Shown here in pieces: positions 34,201-43,963 of a stretch of DNA of 64,000 nt. The stretch spans positions 126,501-190,500 of the forward strand of contig RPFO01000542.1 in the NCBI GenBank assembly GCA_009746045.1, given 5' to 3'. Within the stretch, counting starts at the first letter, position 1. Every line of letters starts with the position of its first letter. This stretch comes from Mesostigma viride. Its lineage: Eukaryota > Streptophyta > Mesostigmatophyceae > Mesostigmatales > Mesostigmataceae. A program made the position numbers and the translations under genes. Under the pieces are notes generated by a model. The model was given only the letters and a program-made list of their open reading frames with translations, did no database searches and was not told the DNA's origin.

Positions 34201-34465
34201 TTTTAGATTCGAGTAAAATTTTTGCATTTCGCCTGCCCTAGTGTGGTAGTTTCGCCTGAACGCAGTCGCCATGGCCACTTCCGCAAGGGGTGCGCGCACC
34301 GTGCACGTGAAATTTATGACCTTCGGTTCCGGCGCGAATTTTTTGGCGCCAAAAAATTCGGGCATGTCCCGTCCCCTTAAGTTGCGGTCGCCCCCCAAAC
34401 TTCGGCGTCGCAACTTAACGCGGGTACGCAACCTTAAGAAACGCAACTTAACGCGGGAATGACTG
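31262..34465. mobile_element. Tc1/mariner-type element, 3.2 kb, non-autonomous
   Basis: A perfect 24-bp terminal inverted repeat begins CAGTCATTCCCGCGTTAA (31262-31285, 34442-34465), with TA outside at each end (31260-31261, 34466-34467). CAGT ends and a TA target are hallmarks of Tc1/mariner/pogo. The 15-bp core CCGCGTTAAGTTGCG recurs inside both ends and once more near 32070, like multiple transposase-binding sites. I find no transposase frame in the 3.2 kb. The interior (31350-34350) is non-coding as far as I can see. Confidence 0.8.
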
Positions 34466-34639
34466 TACTATGGCCTCGGCACTCGGGCGCCGGATTACGG
34501 TCGGCGCCGATCGACCGGGACGGATAATTTATTACCACAAATGGCATGTTGCATCCGTGCAACACAAACACGCACGTCGGTTACTTGATACAATCAGAGC
34601 ACGGCCAAGGCCAAGTGTTTGCTTCATGGTCAGCGGGTG

Positions 34640-34865
34640 GCTGCTTGGTCAGTATGGTAAACCCATGCTCGGTCAGTGGGTGGAACGTATGCTTGGTCAG
34701 TGGGTGGAACGTGTGCTTGGTCAGTGGGTGGAACGTGTACTTGGTCAGTGGGTGGAACGTGTACTTGGTCAGTGGGCGGCACGTGTGCGTGGTCAGTGCG
34801 TGGAACGTGTGCTTGGTCAGTGGGTGGCACGTGTGCTTGGTTAGTGGGTGGCACGTGTGCTTTTT
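34640..34865 (+). repeat. 24-bp minisatellite (about 9 copies)
   Basis: The unit CTTGGTCAGTGGGTGGAACG + TGTG repeats about nine times with small changes (GGCACG, TGCGTGG). It lies 170 bp right of the mariner-type element. The period is a multiple of three, so it is spuriously open. Confidence 0.93.
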
Positions 34866-34869
34866 TCAG

Positions 34870-35686
34870 TGATATAATTTAATTTTACCGATCAATTTGC
34901 TGAAACCGGTAACCGACCCAACCCTGCAGCTGACTGACTGACTGAGATAGCGCAATCGAAATTTATATATTAATAATCTATCGATATTATATTGCTATTA
35001 ATATCGTAATATATTTATTATGGATATTTATTATGGATTAGTTTTGGCACTGGAATCTGCAATTCTGCATGATTGTCTGAATTCTGATGTTCAGATGCCA
35101 GGGCCCAGGAATTGTCAATGTTTGAACGGCACGAACCAAAATCTGATCCTCGCAATCTGATACTTCATGATCGCACTCTGATACTCGCAAGTCGCAACAC
35201 GCAAAAAATCATTAGTCATTCGCCAAAATGTGCTATTTTTCTACAGGTCCTGTGCCTCCTGTGTCTCCCGCCAGTCGCCACTCGCCAATCACACTGTTTC
35301 ATCTGGACTCTGGAGGAGCACATTTCGAAGAATTTGCACAGCCAATTAATTTGCGTGTGAAGAGGGGACGCAATTTGAGGATTTCCATTGACGTGTACTT
35401 TTTGGACGGTGGATCGTATCGCAAAGCACTGGATTGTGCGGCTAGGATGGTACGACAAAAACAGGGTTGAGAGATTTAGTGGACACCGAACGTCAAACTA
35501 CTAAGGGGCAAGTTAGAACGCACGTTACTTGATGTATCCACAAGTGCAAGACCACAACAGACCCCACAGTTTTCATTCAACTTTCCGGTGAAATGGGTGT
35601 TAGTTTATTTCCATATAACAGTTAAGGTGACCCAGGTATGCCAAAAATAGCCTGAAATGCCTAGTGCCTGAATTGGGGTGCCCGCA
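34870..35686. other. Non-coding interval
   Basis: AT-rich DNA with TTATATATTAATAAT tracts up to about 35030, then short imperfect repeats of AATCTGA/CTCTGATACTCGCA near 35140-35200. No gene recognised. Confidence 0.5.
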
Positions 35687-37336
35687 TTAATAAGGCGCGC
35701 CCTGCGACCAAGGTAGCCATTGTACTGTAGATATATCGTCATCCGGCATAAGTGTAAAGACCTGGTTCATGCCCATGAGTGCATGGAAGACTTCCAGTGG
35801 GCTGGGGGTGTCATTGTTAGGGCCCGGGTCCCATACTTTGTGTTGTTCCGTCGCCAGGAGCCAGTAACGACGCATAGCCAGGTTCCAAGAGGAGATAAAC
35901 CGGCGGACCACGGCACCTCTCGTGTACGCGGCACGTAACGTGAATACGGTCTCGTTGCGAACTTGCCATATGGTGTGAAGCATCGTCGTGCGTAGCCATA
36001 TCCATGCCATCTGGTTGGCTGTGAGGCTCGCGTCCCGTAATCCCGTGATGCCGAAAATAACCGTAGATAGTGTGACGGTGGTGGGGGGAGCTGTAATAGC
36101 CATCCACTTGGCCCATATACCCAGCAGCCATTGCCAAACCCCTGCGAGTTGGCAGTCCAGAAATCTGTGCTCAATTGTTTCATCTGGAAAGTTGCATAAG
36201 CACGCCGCCGCGTGGGAGTACCGGTGGTGCAATTGGGAATTGACCCCGATGGCCCGATGCATAAGCAGGTGCTGGACGTCGGAGGCCCGTTTGTCAACCA
36301 ATGGGTGATCAACTGCCAAGGTGATGTTCTTGATCCAGGTGTAGCCCGGCCACTCGGGGTGCCAGCGCAGGCGACCCGGGTGCATCCTATGATTTTTATG
36401 GAGAAGTAGCCGGTATCCCCAGTCTGCCGTGTACTCGAAAAGGCACTTCGTCATGGGGGTGCCGCCAGATGTGAGGACCCACCCAAATTCTAGCGGGTCT
36501 AGAGCAAGCGTGTCCAGTCGCCCCTTGCCAACATGTAGCCATGTGGTGTCGCGTATCACTGTGGTGGGGTCCAGGGGTAACATGCACGCCTGTGACAGTG
36601 ACCACGGGACCACTCGAATGCGGTGACATTGAAATGCTGGAATGTAGGCGTACGATGTAATCAATTTGCCGAGAAGTCCTTGACCATCGGGTGTCTCCTG
36701 GAGCAATTGTATGGTAACGCCCGTCGACGCGACCGCAACGATGCAGCCCTTATGTATGGACGTGTCGCGATCCGGGTAATAGCTCACCCATTCCCCGACT
36801 TGTAGGGGTTTGCGTGGGGTTGTCATGAGGGTATGCCATCCTGCGGGAATTGCTTGTAGAAGGTTGTCCCAAGCTGGTCGGCTGGGCATGTTTGCGATCC
36901 ACGCACTGATTTCCGTGTATGTTAGGAGGCGATATCGGTCACCGTCAGCCGCGTATAAATCGATGATTCGCGTAACCGGCGGGTTGGCCGTCAAAAAGCC
37001 CTCATATGGGTTGCGGCCGCTTAAAACACCAAACACATTATGCTCACTATCGCGCAGCAAATCATTGAAATATAATGGTTGGCGTGCCACCTCTTCCCGC
37101 GTGGTAGGGTGAGCAATTCTGTCCGGTTTTAGGTTCTTATAACCTTTCCACATACGTGCCCAGTACCATGATAAGCCTTTATACGAAGTGAGCGCACATG
37201 TAAGTATTGCTGCCCCCAAGTGCCATGATGTACCATTGTTGTGGGTATAGGTTGTGGCGAAAGCTTCTTGTGCCAACATACAACCAGGGTGTGCGTTTAC
37301 GCCTATGAAAGCGGTTAGGATCTGTTTGGTGTACAC
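35687..37336 (-). pseudogene. LINE ORF2, C-terminal part with RT zinc-binding domain
   Basis: An open minus-strand frame of 549 codons ends at 35687. It covers the region downstream of the RT palm in an L1-like ORF2 and includes a Cys-His cluster (HLLMHRAIGVN...CLCNFPDETIEHRFLDC) of the zf-RVT type at about 36150-36290. It is joined to the next piece upstream by a frameshift near 37330. ORF2 proteins copy the element RNA at a nicked target. This copy is split over several frames and interrupted twice, so it is dead. Confidence 0.8.
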
Positions 37337-38040
37337 TGACCATAAGCGCCACAGTCCATATTATGTAAGCCCAAGCCTCCATGAACCCATGGCATATAGG
37401 ACATGTCCCGATCGATCCATCCCGGCACCGTGTGTGTTATGATACCCTGCTGTTCCCAAACAAAATTGCTGCCGATTCGTTGGATGATCTTGGTGGTGTA
37501 CTCGTTAGGTGGGTGACCTTGGCAGTAGTAGAGCACTTTGGAGAATAACATTTGGTTGGTGAGGAGGACCCTGCCCCGTAGGCTGAGACGGCCGGGGAAC
37601 CGCTGCCCATCTTGATGCCGCTTGGAGCATGCCTGTGAGTTTGCCACTGTGTGTTGTGTTGTCATACAAAAAGGTGGGGTGTTCAGCAAGACGTCCATCC
37701 ATAGATAGTGCAGCCGATAGGGCAGTTGTGTAATAGCTAGGTGGTGACCGTCTGGCTGGACCCATGTCACAGGCAGATTAGGGAGTGATAAGCGGGGGGA
37801 GGATCCTCTCCCGATGTGCAGCCCCGTGGACTTTTGCACGTTACACCGCTGTTGAGAGGCCATAGAGTATGTCGTGATATTCTCCATGATAGCATGCACA
37901 TCGGTAGTGGAGGTACAGACATTAGTGGTGTCATCAACATAAGCAGTTTGGAACAAACCTCGCGGTTTACCTTGGATGGGGAAGCCCCTGATCCTGTTGT
38001 CGCGATCGAGCGTGCAAAAAGAACAGCCCGGCATGCGCAA
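37315..38040 (-). pseudogene. LINE ORF2, RT palm with AYVDDT catalytic motif
   Basis: The minus-strand frame contains AYVDDT, the RT catalytic F/Y-x-DD box, about 35 residues in. It continues with the QKSTGLHIG block and RGRVLLTNQMLFSKVLYY (thumb). Frameshifts near 38010 and 37330 separate it from the neighbouring pieces. Confidence 0.82.
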
Positions 38041-38457
38041 GAAGAAACAGGAGCGGGGACATGCAATCGCCTTGTAGGAGTGACCTAGAGCTAGTGCCTG
38101 TGCGTGAGAAGTGCCCGTTTAGGAGTAGGGTCCATGAGAGCGATTTAATCATACCGATGGTGACATGCGTGAAAGTGCCCCCAAAGCCGAAACCGCGCAA
38201 TGTCTTCTCGAGGTAGTCCCAACACATGCGGTCAAAAGCTTTTTTGAAATCCCAAAATAGTATGATGCCGAGTATGTTGTGGCGCCACGCTTTTTCCACT
38301 ATGTCCATAAGCATGGTAATGCTATCGTTTATGTGTAGGTTAGCGCGGAAGCCGACTTGTTCCGGACCGATTAGGTCGTCGAGTACTGTGTAAATGCGTA
38401 GTTGTAGTATTTTACTGATGATTTTGTACGCAACCGTGAGTAGTCGTATGGGACGGT
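37967..38457 (-). pseudogene. LINE ORF2, RT fingers/palm
   Basis: Minus-strand coding with RPIRLLTVAYKIISKIL, then GFRANLHINDSITML, FWDFKKAFDRM (first catalytic aspartate) and QGDCMSPLLF. These are LINE RT blocks 1-4. The upstream edge at 38457 is the border of the composite integrase element. The next residues of the same domain are found at 42846. Confidence 0.85.
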
Positions 38458-39311
38458 TGTCACGGACGCGAGCTATGTCATCCGGGCGGCGCCCACTATG
38501 CACAAGACCGGTGACGTGCGCAAGGAATTTGTTTTCTACGCATTTTCGACAAAGGCTAGTGACCGGGGGGGGACACTAGCACTTGCAGCATAAGAGCGGA
38601 CGAAAGTGTACGTGCATGCGCGCCGGGCCAGGCACAGCTGGGCGCGCAGCACTGACTTGAGCGGACGGCAGCACAAGTGCGCAGCGTCGAGAGGATCATA
38701 CGCGTGTTAGTGGACAGCTGGAGCTGAAGCTGGACTGCTGGACTTCAACAGCGCCGAGGCTATTGACAGGCCAGGTGTCTTTGTGGTGTAGAATAGCGGG
38801 TCAACGTTATGAGGACTGGACAGAAAATGAAAAAGGACAATTTGCGGTGCGGAGCCAGATCGCTGGAATGAATGCGAAATCGCTGGCAGCCCTACAAAGG
38901 GATTTCTTCTAGAAAGGAACGATTAGACGCAATGTTTGCTGGGCCACTCACACGCAAGGTGTGAGCGTGCAGATTGTCTGAAGGATATTATGCTTCGACC
39001 TTGCTGGACGTGACTCAATGTCGGACATTCCCAGGGACAGAAATGCCGGAGCCTCTAGGAGATGAGATCGGCAACAGGGTAGCAATTTAGATTTGTCGGG
39101 ATGCCTTCCTGCTTTTGTTGGCATGTGTGGTAGAAAGCCAGGACGGCAACTGGAATGCGGTTTCTATTTGCATGGTTCAGGCAGCAAGATAGTTTTGGCA
39201 TTCCTGGCTGGACTGACAAGTGTGGCGTGTGTCATGCGTGTGGCATGCATGACGAATGGTTTGGTTCATAGTCGAAGAGGACTCTCACGCAGCGTGTAGT
39301 CTCTTCGAGTA

Positions 39312-39596
39312 ATGAAAAGAGGGCTCTCAGCCGAGGACAAGGAACTGTCCCTCGTGCCTGATGACCACCTTCTTGATCCCCTTGTGTACCGTCGCGTGCC
39401 GCGTTTGAATATCCTTGCTGGGGCGTTAGCTAGACGCTCCAACTACTCTAATTGCGACAATATGATGGTGCAAGAGGGTGCTTTTGCCTCCCCTGCTATA
39501 GAACAATGCTTTCACAACACACACTTTGCACAGTCTGATGATGAAGCCGCACATGCGGAATTTATTGAGAAAGTTAATACAATTACAACACGTTGA
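39312..39596 (+). CDS. Small frame in segment B (94 codons), unknown
   Basis: Starts ATGAAAAGAGG two bases after segment A. It encodes an acidic, ordinary-looking sequence (DKELSLVPDDHLLDPLVY, AEFIEKVNTITTR) and is present a second time, inverted and identical, at 42417-42701. It may be the N-terminal remnant of the pol region upstream of integrase. Not recognised. Confidence 0.35.
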   Translation: MKRGLSAEDKELSLVPDDHLLDPLVYRRVPRLNILAGALARRSNYSNCDNMMVQEGAFASPAIEQCFHNTHFAQSDDEAAHAEFIEKVNTITTR

Positions 39597-39656
39597 TAGT
39601 CTCAATATCGATGCACTCCATGCTCACGAGCCCGCAGTTAGGCAGCGCTCCATGAC

Positions 39657-41278
39657 ATGCTACCGGCCTTGCTCCCTCTGCAGCAGCTGATCGCTGTGCA
39701 GGCTCTCTTAGCGCGTAGCTCTCTTGCTGATTGCTACACCGCTGATATCTGGCTAGATGGTCGAGTGTTGGAGCAAGTGCAGGGTGCTGTCTTGACTCCT
39801 ACTCCAGTCGATTGGACTCCTGCTCAGAAGGCAACGGAGTTGAACAGGGTGCAGCACAGGGCTGCAACCTATGGTTGGGAAGATGGGGTTTTGTACAAGC
39901 TGTTGGGCAAGCGTAGGGTGGTCGTCCCACCGCCTGACAAGCGCGTTGCTATAGTGCAGGCGTACCACGAGCGGTATGGTCACTTGGGTGGCAATCGCAC
40001 GCTCAGCCTCGTACGGACCAGTTATTGGTGGAATAACATGCGACACACGGTGGCCCAGGTAGTGGCCAGCTGTGTCCCGTGTGCTCGAACCAAGGCTAAC
40101 TTTAGCGCAGATCATGGTGCCAAGGAGCTGATGTCGCTTCCCATCAAGGGCTTGTTTTATCGCTGGCACGTCGATCTGTGCGGGCCGTTTCAGGAGAGCC
40201 CTGACGGCAACCTCTATGTCATGGTATGCGTGGAGAGCTTTAGCAAATGGGTTGAGTTGATCCCCATTGCTGACAAGCATGCCGCTACCACAGCGAAGCA
40301 TTTTGCGGACATCATAACCAGGTTTGGGGCTCCCGCGGAGGTAGTCACGGACCAGGGTGGTGAGTTCAGGGGTGAGTTCCAGGAGTTGCTGGATGGATGT
40401 CTTATTGATCACCGTCGCACTTCTCGGGAGCATCCTCAGGCCAATGGTTTGGCTGAGAGATTGGTGCAGACCGTCAAGCAGGCGCTGCGCAAGTGGAGCC
40501 TGCAGGTGCCGGAGTCGGCCAGGTGGGATCGCGAGTTGGCATGGATTGCCATGGGTTATCGCATGTCTCCCCAGAGTCTCTCGCTACCTTCTCCCCGTAT
40601 TTCCTTCTGTTCGGGCGTAATCCTCTTTTGCCTACGGAGGCACAGGTTGCGCACCCCGAACCCATGGCCTTCGACAACGCTCAGCAATTTTTGGTTGAGG
40701 TGCTGGCCAGGGCAGAGACTTTTAAGAAGGTCATGCCCATCGCGATGAACAACTTGTTCATTGCTCAGCACAGGGACTCCCTGCGTTACGCTCAGCGCCG
40801 GGGGGGCGCATACATGGCTCGCCAGCTGCGGTTTAGGCCAGGGCAGTATGTTTTCCTGCGCACTCAGCTGAAGCACACTTTGGATGTGGAGGCGGGGCCC
40901 ACCATTTTGCGCATTGTGGCTATCAAACCATCGGGAGTGGCAATTTTGGAGGGCGCCGACGGGAGCCGTACGACTGACAACCTCAGCAATCTCAGTCCCT
41001 GCTCGCTGCCCAATTTGGTCCACGACCTCCAACCGCACACGTCTCGCCGAGTCAAGGACGCCCAGTGTCAGGTTTGTCACCGGGTCGATCAGGCGGAGTC
41101 CATGTTATTGTGTGATCAGTGTAACTGTGGTTGGCACATGCAGTGCTTGCAGCCAGTGGTCACCAGCATTCCGGAGGGGGATTGGTTTTGTCCAGTGTGC
41201 ACCGCTGCGCAGTTTACCTCCCGCAGCTTGACTGCGGTCACCGCTGCCCTTGTCTTGGTACGATCGCTGTCTTCGTGA
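39657..41278 (+). pseudogene. Gypsy-type integrase with C-terminal PHD finger
   Basis: An H2C2 zinc-binding module (HERYGHLGG...CVPCARTK, about 39965-40095) is followed by the RNase H-like DDE core. WHVDLCGPF (40165-40195) gives the first D, VVTDQGGEF (40340-40370) the second, and EHPQANGLAERL (40428-40463) the glutamate. The spacing fits D-D-35-E. A one-base shift near 40560 moves the frame to SPYFLLFGRNPLLP. The C-terminal DNA-binding barrel follows (FRPGQYVFLRT, about 40830). The gene ends in a C4HC3 PHD finger (CQVCHRV...MLLCDQCNCGWHMQC...WFCPVC, 41067-41200) and a stop at 41278. PHD fingers read histone H3 tails and could steer insertion. The frameshift makes this copy inactive unless it is a sequencing error. 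Confidence 0.85.
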
Positions 41279-41292
41279 TGGGGCCGGTCGCC

Positions 41293-41304
41293 AGCGAGGG
41301 GGGG
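41293..41304 (+). other. Polypurine tract-like sequence
   Basis: GCGAGGGGGGGA lies 15 bp after the integrase stop and immediately before segment C. In LTR elements such a tract primes plus-strand DNA and marks the start of the 3' LTR, so C would be the LTR start by this reading. Confidence 0.5.
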
Positions 41305-42416
41305 AATCATGGGACAGGTCCTCGCCCACCCCACAGGGCATGCAGTTAAGGCAGGCACGTCAGCTCAGCTCATTTGGGTTTTACCAAATTAAGCTGAGTG
41401 GCCAGCCGCCATGGTGGCGCCGGAGATTGTGGCACGCAGACGCGACAGCTGTCACGGACGCGAGCTATGTCATCCGGGCGGCGCCCACTATGCACAAGAC
41501 CGGTGACGTGCGCAAGGAATTTGTTTTCTACGCATTTTCGACAAAGGCTAGTGACCGGGGGGGACACTAGCACTTGCAGCATAAGAGCGGACGAAAGTGT
41601 ACGTGCATGCGCGCCGGGCCAGGCACAGCTGGGCGCGCAGCACTGACTTGAGCGGACGGCAGCACAAGTGCGCAGCGTCGAGAGGATCATACGCGTGTTA
41701 GTGGACAGCTGGAGCTGAAGCTGGACTGCTGGACTTCAACAGCGCCGAGGCTATTGACAGGCCAGGTGTCTTTGTGGTGTAGAATAGCGGGTCAACGTTA
41801 TGAGGACTGGACAGAAAATGAAAAGGACAATTTGCGGTGCGGAGCCAGATCGCTGGAATGAATGCGAAATCGCTGGCAGCCCTACAAAGGGATTTCTTCT
41901 AGAAAGGAACGATTAGACGCAATGTTTGCTGGGCCACTCACACGCAAGGTGTGAGCGTGCAGATTGTCTGAAGGATATTATGCTTCGACCTTGCTGGACG
42001 TGACTCAATGTCGGACATTCCCAGGGACAGAAATGCCGGAGCCTCTAGGAGATGAGATCGGCAACAGGGTAGCAATTTAGATTTGTCGGGATGCCTTCCT
42101 GCTTTTGTTGGCATGTGTGGTAGAAAGCCAGGACGGCAACTGGAATGCGGTTTCTATTTGCATGGTTCAGGCAGCAAGATAGTTTTGGCATTCCTGGCTG
42201 GACTGACAAGTGTGGCGTGTGTCATGCGTGTGGCATGCATGACGAATGGTTTGGTTCATAGTCGAAGAGGACTCTCACGCAGCGTGTAGTCTCTTCGAGT
42301 CTCTCGTTAGTGGCCTTCGTGTTTCTCCCTTTCCTTGGGAGCAAGGCCGGTAGCATGTCATGGAGCGCTGCCTAACTGCGGGCTCGTGAGCATGGAGTGC
42401 ATCGATATTGAGACTA

Positions 42417-42701
42417 TCAACGTGTTGTAATTGTATTAACTTTCTCAATAAATTCCGCATGTGCGGCTTCATCATCAGACTGTGCAAAGTGTGTGTTGTG
42501 AAAGCATTGTTCTATAGCAGGGGAGGCAAAAGCACCCTCTTGCACCATCATATTGTCGCAATTAGAGTAGTTGGAGCGTCTAGCTAACGCCCCAGCAAGG
42601 ATATTCAAACGCGGCACGCGACGGTACACAAGGGGATCAAGAAGGTGGTCATCAGGCACGAGGGACAGTTCCTTGTCCTCGGCTGAGAGCCCTCTTTTCA
42701 T
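42417..42701 (-). CDS. Inverted duplicate of the 94-codon frame
   Basis: Same 94 codons as 39312-39596, on the opposite strand, inside the inverted segment B'. Identity across the duplicate implies a recent event. Confidence 0.35.
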   Translation of the reverse strand: MKRGLSAEDKELSLVPDDHLLDPLVYRRVPRLNILAGALARRSNYSNCDNMMVQEGAFASPAIEQCFHNTHFAQSDDEAAHAEFIEKVNTITTR

Positions 42702-42845
42702 TAATCATGGGACAGGTCCTCGCCCACCCCACAGGGCATGCAGTTAAGGCAGGCACGTCAGCTCAGCTCATTTGGGTTTTACCAAATTAAGCTGAGTGGC
42801 CAGCCGCCATGGTGGCGCCGGAGATTGTGGCACGCAGACGCGACA

Positions 42846-42927
42846 CGGTAGTTTTGCCATTGAGTTTTAGACCCCTTTTTAAATATGAGGATTAGTGCGG
42901 TTTCTGCCCAGTTGCCAGGGACGATAC
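42846..42927 (-). pseudogene. LINE ORF2, RT N-terminal sliver
   Basis: Only 82 bp of the LINE RT remain between two insertions. On minus they encode VPGNWAETALILIFKKGSK, the familiar block before RT motif 1. They join 38457 on one side and 43964 on the other, in frame once the TSD copies GATAC and CGGT are removed. Confidence 0.85.
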
Positions 42928-43141
42928 AGTTATTATAAATAGTGACGGAACCTTTTTGCCACTTGGGCAATTAGGTCCGTCACTATTTATCCGGCGAAAA
43001 CCACTCGCCGGCATCTATTCCGCGTTAAGTTCACGTGAACGTGGCGCGGAATTGATGCCGGCGAGTGGTTTTCGCCGGATAAATAGTGACGGACCTAATT
43101 GCCCAAGTGGCAAAAAGGTTCCGTCACTATTTATAATAACT

Positions 43142-43389
43142 AAAACGTCGTAGTGTGGGGGCCGATATCTATCGTACCGCTAATGCCTACTGCAGTACCG
43201 AATCTCGCCTTAACGATATTCCAACCGGGCATTTTTCCCTTCTGGCACTTTCGTTTGGCCTTCTGGTATCAATTCCTTCCGGTATTCGGAAATACCCGTG
43301 TCACCACAGGGATTCGAACCCCCGACTTACGAGGTCTTAGTTATTATAAATAGTGACGGAACCTTTTTGCCACTTGGGCAATTAGGTCC
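43142..43389 (-). ncRNA. Predicted Pol III unit, element copy 2, leftward
   Basis: Mirror of the rightward unit: B box complement GGATTCGAACC at 43310-43320 and terminator AAAA (plus) at 43142-43145, with the A box in the left arm of the central hairpin. Confidence 0.5.
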
Positions 43390-43501
43390 GTCACTATTTA
43401 TCCGGCGAAAACCACTCGCCGGCATCTATTCCGCGTTAAGTTCACGTGAACGTGGCGCGGAATTGATGCCGGCGAGTGGTTTTCGCCGGATAAATAGTGA
43501 C

Positions 43502-43749
43502 GGACCTAATTGCCCAAGTGGCAAAAAGGTTCCGTCACTATTTATAATAACTAAGACCTCGTAAGTCGGGGGTTCGAATCCCTGTGGTGACACGGGTATT
43601 TCCGAATACCGGAAGGAATTGATACCAGAAGGCCAAACGAAAGTGCCAGAAGGGAAAAATGCCCGGTTGGAATATCGTTAAGGCGAGATTCGGTACTGCA
43701 GTAGGCATTAGCGGTACGATAGATATCGGCCCCCACACTACGACGTTTT
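43502..43749 (+). ncRNA. Predicted Pol III unit, element copy 2, rightward
   Basis: A-box-like TTGCCCAAGTGG (43510-43521, one mismatch) lies in the right arm of the central hairpin. The perfect B box GGTTCGAATCC is at 43571-43581 and the first TTTT at 43746-43749 closes the spacer. The same order and boundaries are seen in copy 1 despite different spacer sequences. Confidence 0.5.
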
Positions 43750-43963
43750 AGTTATTATAAATAGTGACGGAACCTTTTTGCCACTTGGGCAATTAGGTCC
43801 GTCACTATTTATCCGGCGAAAACCACTCGCCGGCATCAATTCCGCGCCACGTTCACGTGAACTTAATGCGGAATAGATGCCGGCGAGTGGTTTTCGCCGG
43901 ATAAATAGTGACGGACCTGATTGCCCAAGTGGCAAAAAGGTTCCGTCACTATTTATAATAACT

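Larger units (their letters stand above)
38458..42845. mobile_element. Composite integrase-PHD element with split direct repeats
   Basis: Inserted in LINE RT: the RT frame continues from 38457 to 42846 and (A)CGGT is found on both sides (38453-38457, 42845-42849). Order of parts: A (38458-39310), B (39311-39676), integrase-PHD gene, C (41305-41447), GC, A' (41450-42300), 36 unique bp, B inverted (42337-42702), C' (42703-42845). A and A' differ only by two homopolymer indels. B/B' (366 bp) and C/C' (143 bp) look identical. Both subunits, 38458-41447 and 41450-42845, start TGTCACGG and end GACGCGACA. No gag, protease or RT is present. A purine tract lies just before C. The layout fits no standard LTR element. 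Confidence 0.8.
42928..43963. mobile_element. Nested-palindrome element, copy 2 (1036 bp)
   Basis: Hairpins H1 (42928-43141), H2 (43339-43552) and H3 (43750-43963), each 214 bp, are separated by a 197-bp spacer (43142-43338) and its inverted copy (43553-43749). The whole is a palindrome centred at 43445/43446. Ends are AGTTATTATAAATAG...TAATAACT. GATAC is duplicated at 42923-42927 and 43964-43968, and the LINE frame closes perfectly without the element. Arms contain sub-hairpins AATAGTGACGGA/TCCGTCACTATT, TTGCC/GGCAA and CCGGCGA/TCGCCGG. The architecture is the same as 16843-17724 but the sequence is strongly diverged. About four central mismatches occur between the arms of each H. Confidence 0.9.

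Noticed and set aside
35216-35470. Small frames on both strands near 35216-35470
   Set aside because: Overlapping frames of similar length on both strands, with no motif or splice signal.
38458-42845. DIRS/Ngaro-type tyrosine-recombinase element
   Set aside because: The repeat layout is similar, but the encoded enzyme is a DDE integrase and no tyrosine recombinase, RT or RNase H is present.
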